A stretch of 40,560 nucleotides of DNA from Bradyrhizobium jicamae (GCF_001440395.1 NZ_LLXZ01000161.1:1-40560); one strand, 5' to 3'. Shown: positions 7,239 through 15,485, counted from the stretch's first letter. Numbers and translations are program-made. Notes: generated by a model not told the origin, from the letters alone.

Positions 7239-9401
7239 TCAATTGACTGGTGCATTCAGCCGAAACGCATTCTCGACGATCCGCAGCCCCACCTCGCCAC
7301 CGAGTGACATCAGCGACTCCGGATGAAACTGCACGCCGCCGACCGGCAGGGTCTTGTGCTCGATCGCCATCGCGACGCCGTCCTCGGTGGTCGCGGTGAC
7401 TTCGAGTACATCGGGCACGCTGTCGCGCTCGACATAGAGCGAATGATAGCGGCCGATCACGATCTCGTTCGGCAGGTTCTGCATCAAGCGCCCGCCGCGC
7501 ACCTGGATCCGCGACGGGCGACCGTGCGCGGGCTGGGTGAGCTGGCCGAGCTGGCCACCAAAATATTCGCCGATCGCCTGCACGCCAAGGCAGACGCCGA
7601 AGATCGGTAGATTTCGGTCGAGCGCCGTCCCGATGGTCCTGGAGATTGCAAAATCCTCCGGCCGGCCCGGGCCCGGCGAGAGCACCAGCAGATCCCAGTT
7701 CTTCTTCAGCATCTCCTGCGCATGCACGTGGCGGACCACGGTGACGTTGGCGCCGACCTGTCGGAAATAATCCGCCAGCATATGCACAAAGCTGTCGTCG
7801 TGATCGATCAGGAGCACCTTCCGGCCCGAGCCGGTTGCGTCGGGCGCAAACGTCGAGAGTGGTTTTGGCGCGTCGCCGCGCAGCGCCTGGAACAGCGCGG
7901 CAGCCTTGACCTGGCACTCGCGGTCTTCCGCAGCAGGATCCGAATCGAAAAGACAGGTGGCGCCGACGCGCACTTCGGCCAGTCCATCCTTCATGCGGAT
8001 GGTGCGGATGGTGAGCCCGGTATTGATGTTGCCGTCGAAGTTCACCGCACCGATCGCGCCGGCGTACCAGCGCCGCGACGAGCGCTCATTGTCCTCGACG
8101 AACTGCATCGCCCACAATTTCGGCGCGCCCGTTACCGTCACCGCCCAGGCGTGGGTGAGGAAGGCATCGAGTGCATCGAAGCCGGGGCGCAGCATGCCCT
8201 CGACGTGATCGACGGTATGGAACAGTTTCGAATAGGTCTCGATCTGCCGCCGCGCGAGGACCTTGATGGTGCCGGGGACGCAGACGCGCGCCTTGTCGTT
8301 GCGGTCGACGTCGGTGCACATATTGAGTTCGAACTCGTCCTTTTCCGAGTTCAGCAACTGCCGGATCTGCTCGGCGTCGCCGATCGCATCGACGCCGCGC
8401 GCGATCGTGCCCGAGATCGGGCAGGTCTCTACCCGGCGGCCGTCGGAGCGCACGAACATTTCCGGCGAGGCCGACACCAGAAACTCGCCGTCGCCGAGAT
8501 TCATCAGCGCGCCATAGGGCGACGGGTTGATGCGGCACAGCCGCTGGAACACTTCCGCCGGCGAACGCTCGCAGGGCTCGGCGAACAACTGCCCGGGCAC
8601 GGCCTCGAACAGATCGCCGCGCGCAAACGCCGCGCGCGCGACCTCCACCGTCGCCTGATATTCGCCGGGCGCGTGATCGGCAAAACCCTGCCGCGGCGTT
8701 TTGGCGTAGACGCTCTCGGCGGTGTCGCGCGGCAGACCTTGCGTGGATTTTCCCTTCCAGGAGAAATCATAGCTCAGCACCACGCCGCGGCCGGTGGCGC
8801 GGTCGTAAGCCAAGAGGCGATCCGGCACATAGAGCACGATGTCGCGCTGGTCGGCTTCGCGGGCGCGCTTCTGCACGAGGTCCTCGATCTGGAACACGAG
8901 ATCGTAGGCAAAGGCGCCGAACAGGCCGAGCAGCGGATCGTCATTGGCCGACAAGGCAGCGATGAGATCGCGCACCAGCGACATCACGCTGGCACGTCGG
9001 GTGCGCTGATCTTCCTCGACCGGCGCGGCGCCGCGGATGATATGGCCGGCGAGCCGCGTCGGGCTTTTTTCGGAGATGACGACGCAGGGCTCGCGCAGCA
9101 CGTCGCCCAGGAACGCGATCAGCACCTCGCCGCGCGCGTTCAGCGCGGTCAGCGAGAAGTTCGCGCCGACGGTTTCCAGCACCAGCGGCGGATCGGCAAA
9201 GCCGAGGTCGAAACTCTCGTAGCGGCCCGGCACCGTGGTGCCCGAGGACAGCACGACACCACGGCGGCGATCGAGCAGTTCGATCAAATCGTCGAGGCGC
9301 TTGGCATTGCCGGTGAACTGCTCGACGACGCGCGAAATCGCCAGGCCGCCGCTGGTCCGGTATTCGCTGTGCTCGGGCAGGGAGAAGGCTGTCCTGTTCA
9401 T
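7239..9401 (-). CDS. trpE(G): Anthranilate synthase, fused TrpE-TrpG
   Basis: This 720-residue fusion catalyses chorismate plus glutamine to anthranilate, the first committed step of tryptophan synthesis. Residues ~1-500 are the chorismate-binding TrpE part, with TCPISGTIARG, the stretch DEFELNMCTDVDRND and VTGAPKLWAMQ. After a short linker, residues ~525-715 are a class I glutamine amidotransferase with nucleophile Cys604 in GVCLGVQAIGE and His693/Glu695 in VQFHPES. One-chain TrpE(G) is known from Rhizobiales such as Sinorhizobium and Bradyrhizobium. A leader peptide with tandem Trp codons and an attenuator precede it (9456-9579), so control is by charged tRNA-Trp. The ATG at 9401 is preceded by GAGGATC. 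apt follows after 16 bases. Confidence 0.97.
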   Translation of the reverse strand: MNRTAFSLPEHSEYRTSGGLAISRVVEQFTGNAKRLDDLIELLDRRRGVVLSSGTTVPGRYESFDLGFADPPLVLETVGANFSLTALNARGEVLIAFLGDVLREPCVVISEKSPTRLAGHIIRGAAPVEEDQRTRRASVMSLVRDLIAALSANDDPLLGLFGAFAYDLVFQIEDLVQKRAREADQRDIVLYVPDRLLAYDRATGRGVVLSYDFSWKGKSTQGLPRDTAESVYAKTPRQGFADHAPGEYQATVEVARAAFARGDLFEAVPGQLFAEPCERSPAEVFQRLCRINPSPYGALMNLGDGEFLVSASPEMFVRSDGRRVETCPISGTIARGVDAIGDAEQIRQLLNSEKDEFELNMCTDVDRNDKARVCVPGTIKVLARRQIETYSKLFHTVDHVEGMLRPGFDALDAFLTHAWAVTVTGAPKLWAMQFVEDNERSSRRWYAGAIGAVNFDGNINTGLTIRTIRMKDGLAEVRVGATCLFDSDPAAEDRECQVKAAALFQALRGDAPKPLSTFAPDATGSGRKVLLIDHDDSFVHMLADYFRQVGANVTVVRHVHAQEMLKKNWDLLVLSPGPGRPEDFAISRTIGTALDRNLPIFGVCLGVQAIGEYFGGQLGQLTQPAHGRPSRIQVRGGRLMQNLPNEIVIGRYHSLYVERDSVPDVLEVTATTEDGVAMAIEHKTLPVGGVQFHPESLMSLGGEVGLRIVENAFRLNAPVN

Positions 9402-9455
9402 GTGATCCTCTTACGAAACCTCGCCAGGGGGCGCCACACAGGACAAACGAAGGGC

Positions 9456-9492
9456 AAATAAACAAACCATCGGTCGCACTGCGATGGCGACC
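9456..9492 (-). terminator. trp attenuator terminator
   Basis: On the minus strand, stem GGTCGC (9492-9487) pairs with GCGACC (9477-9472), followed by the T-rich run GATGGTTTGTTTATTT. The loop holds ATCGCA (9485-9480), which is complementary to TGCGAT (9519-9514) just after the leader gene. TGCGAT overlaps GGTGCG (9521-9516), which can instead pair with CGCACC (9543-9538) directly after the Trp codons. These mutually exclusive pairings are the layout of a classical transcription attenuator. Confidence 0.8.
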
Positions 9493-9531
9493 TTCGACGA
9501 TTGAAAAAATGAAATCGCACCGGCCACCTCT

Positions 9532-9579
9532 TTAGGAGGTGCGCCACCAGAGACGGGAGGGGGTAATGACGGTGCTCAT
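9532..9579 (-). CDS. trpL: trp leader peptide with tandem Trp codons
   Basis: The short reading frame encodes MSTVITPSRLWWRTS, 15 residues, with two adjacent TGG codons at 9549-9544 and TAA at 9534-9532. It lies 130 bases upstream of trpE(G) on the same strand. The stop codon falls in the loop of a CACCTC/GAGGTG hairpin. A ribosome stalled on the Trp codons would cover CGCACC (9543-9538) and free GGTGCGAT to form the antiterminator. Known rhizobial trpL genes have the same build and size. In Sinorhizobium meliloti the released leader RNA and peptide are reported to act in trans as well; whether that holds here cannot be seen. No Shine-Dalgarno precedes the ATG, which fits a transcript starting at its A. 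Confidence 0.9.
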   Translation of the reverse strand: MSTVITPSRLWWRTS

Positions 9580-9585
9580 GGGAAC

Positions 9586-9615
9586 CTAATCACCATCCGG
9601 CGGGGACGATGTCAA
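9586..9615 (-). promoter_or_regulatory. Promoter of trpL-trpE(G)
   Basis: Minus strand TTGACA (9615-9610), an 18-base spacer and GATTAG (9591-9586). The start expected seven bases further on falls at about 9579, the A of the trpL ATG, so the leader mRNA would be leaderless, as reported for rhizobial trpL. An inverted repeat GCGGGT/ACCCGC lies just upstream at 9623-9640. The -35 box is perfect and the -10 box weak. Confidence 0.65.
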
Positions 9616-9745
9616 GGGAGGAGCGGGTCGGGCTACCCGCCCCGGGGTCCATCTTTGGGTGTCGGATGGCGTCAAACTTGCGTAGGATTTGAGCAAAGCA
9701 GCGGCGCATTTGATGCGCAATGATTGCAGATGGCGGAGGCAAGCG

Positions 9746-10747
9746 ATGGCATTGCTGGGTCTGGGATATGCCGGCTTCGGATCAGCGGACCTCGAGGACT
9801 GGCGGCAGTTCGGCACGGGCCTTGTCGGCCTGCAGGCGGTCGAGCGCGGCAATTCGCTGCTGGCGTTCCGGATGGACGACCGCAAGCAGCGCATCGTCAT
9901 CGACCGCGCGATGGGCGAAGGCACGCGTTTCTTCGGCTGGGAGGTCGCAGACGCTGCCGCACTGGATGCGCTGGCGGCGCGGCTGGAAGCGGCCGGCGTG
10001 CATGTCGTGGCCGAGCCGCAGACGCTGGCCGATGCCAGGCGCGTGCGCCGCCTGATTTCGTTCCACGATCCCGCCGGCAACCGGCTGGAGGCATTTTACG
10101 ACGCCGAGATCGACGACATGCCGTTCGTGCCGGGCCGCTCGATCTCGGGCTTCCGCACCGGTCCGCTGGGGCTTGGGCATGCCGTGCTGACGGTCGAGAA
10201 TATCGAGCCGGTCATGGCGTTCTATGTCGGCGTGCTCGGCTTCGGTCTCTCCGACTACATCTCAAAACCGTTTCGCGCCTACTTCTTCCACGTCAATGCG
10301 CGGCACCACAGCCTCGCACTGATCGAGACCGGCAAAAACGGCATGCATCATCTGATGGTGGAGCTGTTCTCGCTCGACGATGTCGGCCAGTGCTACGACA
10401 TCGCGCAGACGGAGGAAGGCCGCGTCGGCGTCACGCTCGGCCGCCACACCAACGATTTCATGACCTCGTTCTACGCTCACACGCCGTCGTCCTTCATGAT
10501 CGAATGCGGCTGGGGCGGCCGCGAGATCGATCCCGCGACGTGGCAGCCGGTGGAGATGCATGACGGGCCCAGCCTGTGGGGCCATGAGCGCGTCTGGCTG
10601 CCGCCGGAAGACCGCGCAGTCGCCCGCGAGATGCGGATGCGTGCAGCGGCCTCGGGCCTGCGCGCGCCGGTGCAGGTGATGGAGGGGAATTACAAGCTGA
10701 TGTCGGGCACGTGCGCGTGGTGGGATGGGGTGCGCGGCCAGGGTTAG
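9746..10747 (+). CDS. VOC family protein resembling type I extradiol ring-cleavage dioxygenase
   Basis: The 333-residue protein has the two-domain vicinal-oxygen-chelate fold of 2,3-dihydroxybiphenyl 1,2-dioxygenase (about 290-300 residues in BphC). The N-terminal domain begins ALLGLGYAGFGSADLEDW. The C-terminal metal domain carries candidate ligands His145 (LGLGHAVLTVENIEP), His201 or His202 (GMHHLMVEL) and Glu253 (FMIECGWGG). These match the 2-His-1-Glu spacing of BphC (146, 210, 260). The RHHSLAL segment near residue 186 supplies the usual second-sphere His. The ATG at 9746 has GGAGG seven bases upstream; in-frame TTG 9689 and other earlier starts do not. It is divergent from trpE(G), and no aromatic-degradation genes are adjacent, so the catechol-type substrate is unknown. 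Confidence 0.85.
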   Translation: MALLGLGYAGFGSADLEDWRQFGTGLVGLQAVERGNSLLAFRMDDRKQRIVIDRAMGEGTRFFGWEVADAAALDALAARLEAAGVHVVAEPQTLADARRVRRLISFHDPAGNRLEAFYDAEIDDMPFVPGRSISGFRTGPLGLGHAVLTVENIEPVMAFYVGVLGFGLSDYISKPFRAYFFHVNARHHSLALIETGKNGMHHLMVELFSLDDVGQCYDIAQTEEGRVGVTLGRHTNDFMTSFYAHTPSSFMIECGWGGREIDPATWQPVEMHDGPSLWGHERVWLPPEDRAVAREMRMRAAASGLRAPVQVMEGNYKLMSGTCAWWDGVRGQG

Positions 10748-10771
10748 TCAGAAGTGTCGCCCAACAACCGG

Positions 10772-10888
10772 CGTCGTCCCTGCGAACGCAGGGACCCATA
10801 ACCACAGGGGTTGTTGTTGCGCGAGGTTGTCGAACAGCCTTAAACGATAAGCCGCGGCGTATGGGTCCCTGCGTTCGCAGGGACGACG
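10772..10888. repeat. Interspersed repeat with perfect 29-bp inverted ends, family C
   Basis: The arms at 10772-10800 and 10860-10888 are exact reverse complements over 29 bp. Each arm also contains the near-palindrome CCTGCGAACGCAGG. The 59-bp centre has no recognisable content. The element separates the convergent VOC gene and SDR gene and could form a long cruciform or bidirectional transcript end. No transposase is present. Confidence 0.85.
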
Positions 10889-10924
10889 GCGCCGCAAGCA
10901 TATGGGACCAAACGAACAGCTCAC

Positions 10925-11827
10925 CTACTCCCGATAACACTCCTGCTCGATCTCCTCGATCAGACCACGCGCCTTCGGCTGCCAGCCGAGTTCGTCTCGC
11001 GCACGCTTGGCACGCACGCGGCTGTTGGAAGCCATCGTGTCTTCGGTCGTCCCCTCGCCCCATTCGGCGGCGGCCTCCTGTATCGACATCGCCGTTGGCG
11101 GCCCCGCGAAACCCAGCATGCGGTTGATGGCCACGCACGCCTCGCGCATCGAGTTCTCGCCATTCTCGGCGAAATAGAAGCTGCCTGCCGGCGCCTTCTC
11201 GATCGCCAGCGCGTAGAGCGTCACGAGATCGTCGATATGCACGTTCGACCAGATGTTCTCGCCGGGTCCGGCATGCGCCGCGTTGCCGCGCTTTCTGGCG
11301 AGCTTGATCAGCAGCGGCACCTGGACGCTGTCGCGCCCTGCCCCGTGACCGATGCCGTAGATCAGGCTCGGGCAGACGATGACCGGGCGGCAGCCCTCGT
11401 CACGGTATGAAAGGATGAACTCGTTCAGCGCGACCCGCGCCGCGCGCGCGGGCGACGGCGTAACCGGCGTGTCCTCGTCGAACACCGCATCGGTGCGTTC
11501 GCCGCGGGCACGGGTGCCGACGATGCTCGATCCCGATGTATGGATCAGCGGCTTGCCGCTTCCGCTGAGCGCATCGAGCAGCGCGACGACGGCGTCCCTA
11601 TGATCGGCGCTCGCAGCGTTGACCACGATATCGGCGGCCCATGCCGCTTGCGTCAGGACTTCTCCGTCGTCGAGTGTTCCCAGCAAGGGCTGGATACCTC
11701 GCGCGCGAACCGCCTCGGCCTTTTCAGGCGAACGAACCAAGCCCGTCACTTGGTGACCGGCGGCCACAAGATGCGCGGCAACCGACCCGCCGATATAGCC
11801 CGATGCGCCCGTGCAGAAGATTTTCAT
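10925..11827 (-). CDS. NAD(P)-dependent epimerase/dehydratase (extended SDR)
   Basis: The 300-residue protein starts with the Rossmann motif GASGYIGGSVAAHLVAAGHQV (TGxxGxxG form, residues 7-14). VNAASADHRDAV lies near residue 70 and LIHTSGSSIVG near residue 94. The usual YxxxK motif cannot be placed with certainty; in the expected region the sequence reads RVALNEFILSYRDEG, so it may be an atypical SDR. PVIVCPSLIYGIG and the substrate-domain segment NIWSNVHIDDLVTLYALAIE follow the extended-SDR pattern. ATG 11827 is the natural start. The gene is alone, between repeats 10772-10888 and 11847-11957. Which substrate it uses cannot be read from the sequence. Confidence 0.85.
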   Translation of the reverse strand: MKIFCTGASGYIGGSVAAHLVAAGHQVTGLVRSPEKAEAVRARGIQPLLGTLDDGEVLTQAAWAADIVVNAASADHRDAVVALLDALSGSGKPLIHTSGSSIVGTRARGERTDAVFDEDTPVTPSPARAARVALNEFILSYRDEGCRPVIVCPSLIYGIGHGAGRDSVQVPLLIKLARKRGNAAHAGPGENIWSNVHIDDLVTLYALAIEKAPAGSFYFAENGENSMREACVAINRMLGFAGPPTAMSIQEAAAEWGEGTTEDTMASNSRVRAKRARDELGWQPKARGLIEEIEQECYRE

Positions 11828-11846
11828 TTTACCATTCCTTACCCGC

Positions 11847-11957
11847 CGTCATTGCGAGCGAAGCGAAGCAATCCATCGCACCACGAGCGGAGACATGGAT
11901 TGCTTTGTCGCTTCGCTCCCTTGCGCAAACGCTTCGCGTTTGTCGCAGGCAATGACG
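11847..11957. repeat. Palindromic interspersed repeat, family B copy 1
   Basis: This 111-bp element is bounded by CGTCATTGC and GCAATGACG. Internal arms AAGCAATCCAT and ATGGATTGCTT form an 11-bp stem. Compared with copy 2 (17284-17366) it carries an extra segment of about 28 bp containing its own hairpin, CAAACG...CGTTTG. It fills the gap between the SDR and dienelactone hydrolase genes. Confidence 0.85.
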
Positions 11958-11973
11958 AGAAAAGCTCTTCAGC

Positions 11974-12648
11974 CTAACCCAGATGCTTCTTGAAGAATTC
12001 CGTCGCCCTTCCCCAGGCCAGCTCGGCGGCCTGACGGTCGTGCACCGATTGGCGCTGCTCGTTGACGAAGGCGTGCTCGGCGTCATAGCGGAAAATCTCG
12101 AGCGATTTGCCGGCGGCCTTCATGCCCTGCTCGAAGGCATTGACCACCTCCGGCGTGCACCAGTCGTCCTTGTTGGCGAAATGCGCCTGCAGCGGAATCT
12201 TCACGTCCGCGGGCTTCGCCGCCTGCTCCGGCGGAATACCGTAGAACACCACGCCGGCCGCAAGCTCCGGAATTTTGGTGGCGCCGATGATCGTCACCGC
12301 GCCGCCGAGACAGAAGCCGGTAAGCCCCACCTTGGCGCCGTTGCGCGACAGATATTGCGCCGCGCCGCGCACCGTCTGCGTGGTGGCGTCCATGAAATCC
12401 AGCGAGTTCATCTCCCGGCCGGCCGCATCCGTGTCGTGATACGGCACCACCGTGCCCTTGTAGAGATCCGGCGCCAGCGCATCGAAGCCCGCCACCGCAA
12501 AGCGGTCGCACAGACCCTTGATCTGGTCCTGCAGGCCCCACCATTCCTGGATCACGACCACGCCCGGCGCATTGCCGCGCGCCGCATTGGCGAGATAGCC
12601 GCTGGCTTCCTTGCCGTCCGGGCGCTTGAAGGTGATGCTGGTACCCAT
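11974..12648 (-). CDS. Dienelactone hydrolase family protein
   Basis: The protein has 224 residues from ATG 12648 with GAGGA just upstream; a longer frame back to 12756 has no ribosome site. It has the alpha/beta hydrolase fold with the DLH triad: nucleophile Cys113 in LTGFCLGGAVTI, an Asp in the ANKDDWCTPE segment and His in AEHAFVNEQR. VVIQEWWGLQDQIKGLCDR near residue 30 contains the family's conserved Glu-Trp-Trp-Gly. Classical DLH opens dienelactone in chlorocatechol degradation, but many chromosomal members act on other esters and no pathway genes are adjacent. It is a soluble cytoplasmic enzyme, probably transcribed alone, since a terminator at 12754-12778 separates it from fbcH. Confidence 0.9.
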   Translation of the reverse strand: MGTSITFKRPDGKEASGYLANAARGNAPGVVVIQEWWGLQDQIKGLCDRFAVAGFDALAPDLYKGTVVPYHDTDAAGREMNSLDFMDATTQTVRGAAQYLSRNGAKVGLTGFCLGGAVTIIGATKIPELAAGVVFYGIPPEQAAKPADVKIPLQAHFANKDDWCTPEVVNAFEQGMKAAGKSLEIFRYDAEHAFVNEQRQSVHDRQAAELAWGRATEFFKKHLG

Positions 12649-12753
12649 GAGTTCCTCCGCAATGATGTTGGGCCGATTTGGCGGCCATCTTGTCCGCTGT
12701 GAGGTCAGGAAGCAATCGGCTGCGCCGCCGGCCGCACGCCCATTTGAAGACAA

Positions 12754-12778
12754 CAAAAAAGCCCCCGCAGGGGCTTTT
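12754..12778 (-). terminator. Rho-independent terminator of fbcFH
   Basis: Read on the minus strand: AAGCCCC-TGCG-GGGGCTT followed by a run of T (12760-12755). It lies 38 bases after the fbcH stop. The plus strand also ends the stem with four T, so it may be weakly bidirectional. Confidence 0.88.
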
Positions 12779-12815
12779 CCGAAAACGCATGCACCATGAG
12801 ATCAATGGGCGGAGA

Positions 12816-14888
12816 TCAGTGGGCGTTGGCCCAGACCTTCTTCTTGGTGAAGTACAGGAGCACGGTGAGCAGGATCAGGAACACGAACACCTGCAGGCCG
12901 AGCTGCTTGCGCGCCTCCATGTGCGGCTCCGCAGCCCACATCAGGAACGTGGTGACGTCCTTGGCATACTGCGCGACCGTGGCCGGCGCGCCGTCGTCAT
13001 AGGTGACCTGGCCGTCGCTCAGCGGCTTCGGCATCTTGATGGCGTGGCCGGGGAAGTAGTTGTTGTAGAAGGAACCCGACGGCAGATTGAAGCCAGCCGG
13101 CGGCTTGTCCTCATAGCCCTGCAGCAGCGCGACAATGTAGTCCGGGCCTTGCTCCTGATACTGGGTGAAGAAGTCGATCAGGAACTGCGGGAAGCCGCGG
13201 CCATAGCTGCGCGCCTTGGTGATCAGCGAGAGGTCAGGCGGAAAGGCACCGCCATTGGCCGCGCGGGCCGCCTGCTCGTTCGGGAACGGCGACGGGAAAT
13301 AATCGGCGGGCCGACCCGGACGCTCGAACATTTCGCCCTGGTCGTTCGGGCCGTCCTTGACCTTGTAGTCCGACGCGAACGCCTGGGCCTGCGCCACCGA
13401 GTAGCCGGGTCCGCCGGCCTCGGCGAGGTTGCGGAAGGCGACAAACGACAGGCCGTGACAGGCCGCGCAGACCTCCTTGTAGACCTTGAGGCCGCGCTGC
13501 ATTGCGCCGCGATCGAACTTGCCGAACGGGCCTGAAAACGACCACGTCTGCGCCGGCGGCTTGGTGCCGCCTTCGGCAGCGCGGGCGCTGTCAGCACCGC
13601 CGAACAGCAGGCCAGCGGCCACCATCAGCGCGATCACGCTCGACACCATCGGCACAGCCTTGCCGCCTGACTTCGCCAGCACGTCGTCGGCGATCGAGTT
13701 CGGCACCGGACGGGGCTTCTCGATCCGAGACAGCAAGGGCAGCAAGATCAGGAAATAGGCGAAGTAGAGCACGGTCAGGATACGGCCGACGATGACGTAG
13801 ATGCCTTCCGGCGGTTGCGCGCCGAGATAGCCGAGGCCGATGCAGACGAGGACGAAGATCCAGAAGAACTGCTTGGCCAGCGGGCGATACTTCGACGAAC
13901 GCGTCTTGGCGTTATCGAGCCAGGGCAGGAACGCCAGCACGACGATCGCACCGAACATCGCCACGACGCCGGCAAGCTTGTTCGGGATCGAGCGCAGGAT
14001 CGCGTAGAACGGCAGGTAATACCATTCCGGCACGATATGCGCAGGCGTCACGGCGGGATTGGCCGGGATGTAGTTCTCGGGATCGCCGAGATAGTTCGGC
14101 ATGTAGAAGATGAACCAGGCGAAGAACAGCAGGAAGCAGGAGACGCCGAACATGTCCTTGATGGTCGCGTAGGGCGTGAACGGCACCGTGTCCTTTTCCG
14201 TCTTCGCCTCGACGCCGGCCGGATTGTTCTGACCGGCGACATGCAGCGCCCAGACGTGCAGCACTACCACGCCGGCGATCACGAATGGCAGCAGGTAGTG
14301 CAGAGAGAAGAAGCGGTTCAGCGTCGGGTTGCCGACGGCATAGCCGCCCCACAGCAGCGTCACGATGCTCTCGCCGAAATAGGGCACGGCCGAGAACAGG
14401 TTGGTGATGACGGTGGCGCCCCAGAAGCTCATCTGGCCCCACGGCAGCACGTAGCCCATGAAGCCGGTCGCCATCATCAGGAGGTAGATGATGACGCCGA
14501 GAATCCACAGCACCTCGCGCGGTTCCTTGTACGACCCGTAATAGAGGCCGCGGAACATGTGGATGTAGACGGCGAAGAAGAACATCGAGGCGCCGCAGGC
14601 GTGGACGTTGCGCAGCAGCCAGCCGTAGTTGACGTCGCGGACGATGAGCTCGACCGACTTGAACGCCATATCGGCGTGCGGCGTGTAATGCATCGCCAGG
14701 ATCACGCCGGTCAGGATCTGCACGCCCAGCATGAACGAAAGGATGGCGCCGAAGGTCCACCAGTAGTTCAGGTTACGCGGCGTCGGATACGCCACGAACG
14801 AGGAATGCATAAGTCCCATGATCGGGAGGCGCCGTTCGATCCACTTCAAGGCGGGATTGGTCGGCTGGAAATCGGATGGTCCGCTCAT
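12816..14888 (-). CDS. fbcH: Cytochrome b/c1 precursor of the bc1 complex
   Basis: The 690-residue polyprotein is cut into cytochrome b and cytochrome c1. Residues ~1-410 are cytochrome b: paired haem ligands in NVHACGASMFFFAVYIHMFR and SLHYLLPFVIAGVVVLHVWALH, the Qo-site PEWY motif (IVPEWYYLPF), and eight or more membrane helices. A second signal-like helix near residues 420-445 ends in ARAAEGG, the expected signal peptidase site for c1. The c1 part has the haem motif CAACH at residues 474-478, and its C-terminal anchor is LGLQVFVFLILLTVLLYF. This single-gene b/c1 fusion is known from Bradyrhizobium. It follows fbcF by 66 bases and ends at a strong terminator. It carries quinol-cytochrome c electron transfer in the inner membrane. 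Confidence 0.97.
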   Translation of the reverse strand: MSGPSDFQPTNPALKWIERRLPIMGLMHSSFVAYPTPRNLNYWWTFGAILSFMLGVQILTGVILAMHYTPHADMAFKSVELIVRDVNYGWLLRNVHACGASMFFFAVYIHMFRGLYYGSYKEPREVLWILGVIIYLLMMATGFMGYVLPWGQMSFWGATVITNLFSAVPYFGESIVTLLWGGYAVGNPTLNRFFSLHYLLPFVIAGVVVLHVWALHVAGQNNPAGVEAKTEKDTVPFTPYATIKDMFGVSCFLLFFAWFIFYMPNYLGDPENYIPANPAVTPAHIVPEWYYLPFYAILRSIPNKLAGVVAMFGAIVVLAFLPWLDNAKTRSSKYRPLAKQFFWIFVLVCIGLGYLGAQPPEGIYVIVGRILTVLYFAYFLILLPLLSRIEKPRPVPNSIADDVLAKSGGKAVPMVSSVIALMVAAGLLFGGADSARAAEGGTKPPAQTWSFSGPFGKFDRGAMQRGLKVYKEVCAACHGLSFVAFRNLAEAGGPGYSVAQAQAFASDYKVKDGPNDQGEMFERPGRPADYFPSPFPNEQAARAANGGAFPPDLSLITKARSYGRGFPQFLIDFFTQYQEQGPDYIVALLQGYEDKPPAGFNLPSGSFYNNYFPGHAIKMPKPLSDGQVTYDDGAPATVAQYAKDVTTFLMWAAEPHMEARKQLGLQVFVFLILLTVLLYFTKKKVWANAH

Positions 14889-14954
14889 TGATGCGATCCT
14901 GAGGAAGTAAGACGACGCGACGGATTAAGGGGTCTCGGACTGGCGTCCGAGCCC

Positions 14955-15485
14955 TTAGCCGATCTGGATTTTGGTGTCGGAAACGAATGTGTAGGGCGGA
15001 ACCGGCAGGTTGCTCGGCGCGGGTCCCTGACGGATGCGGCCCGAGGTGTCGTAAACCGAACCGTGGCACGGGCAGAAGAAGCCGTCATAGGCTCCCTCAT
15101 GGGCGATCGGGATGCAGCCGAGATGGGTGCAGATGCCGACCACGACCAGCCACTGGTCATGGCCCGCCTTGACCCGGGACTCATCGCTCTGCGGATCGGG
15201 CAGGCTCGCTACCGGCACCTTGCGGGCCTCTTCGATCTGCTTCTTGGTTCGGTGGCTGATGTAGATCGGCTTGCCGCGCCAGAACACCTTGATGTCCTGT
15301 CCTTCGGCGATCGGGGTCAGGTCGACCTCAATCGGCGCACCGGCCGCGATCGTCGAGGCATCCGGGTTCATCTGGGAAACCAGCGGCCACACCGTGGCAG
15401 CGGCGCCTACGGCGGCGACGGCTCCCGTTGCAACATAGAGGAAATCACGGCGTGTCGGATGGTCCGCCGAAGACGCTGTCGTCAC
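14955..15485 (-). CDS. fbcF: Rieske iron-sulfur protein of the bc1 complex
   Basis: The 176-residue protein begins at GTG 15485 (MTTASSADHPTRRDFLY in translation). A longer open frame back to 15695 is rejected because its first 70 residues are low-complexity and precede the targeting signal. The N-terminus has the twin-arginine motif TRRDFLYVATG followed by a hydrophobic anchor (about residues 19-38). The [2Fe-2S] ligands are in CTHLGCIP and CPCHGS near residues 127-150. It takes electrons from quinol and passes them to cytochrome c1. It is the first gene of fbcF-fbcH. The 279-base gap to trmL (15486-15764) must hold both divergent promoters. I see a GC-rich stem at 15557-15587 there but no clear promoter boxes. 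Confidence 0.95.
   Translation of the reverse strand: MTTASSADHPTRRDFLYVATGAVAAVGAAATVWPLVSQMNPDASTIAAGAPIEVDLTPIAEGQDIKVFWRGKPIYISHRTKKQIEEARKVPVASLPDPQSDESRVKAGHDQWLVVVGICTHLGCIPIAHEGAYDGFFCPCHGSVYDTSGRIRQGPAPSNLPVPPYTFVSDTKIQIG

Noticed and set aside
7722..9461. Long open frame (579 codons) on the plus strand opposite trpE(G)
   Set aside because: It mirrors the codon bias of the trpE(G) gene, has no recognisable motif and is rich in Arg, His and Ala as expected from an antisense frame in GC-rich DNA. Similar long opposite frames at 21586-22794, 27856-29385 and 29587-31314 are rejected for the same reason.
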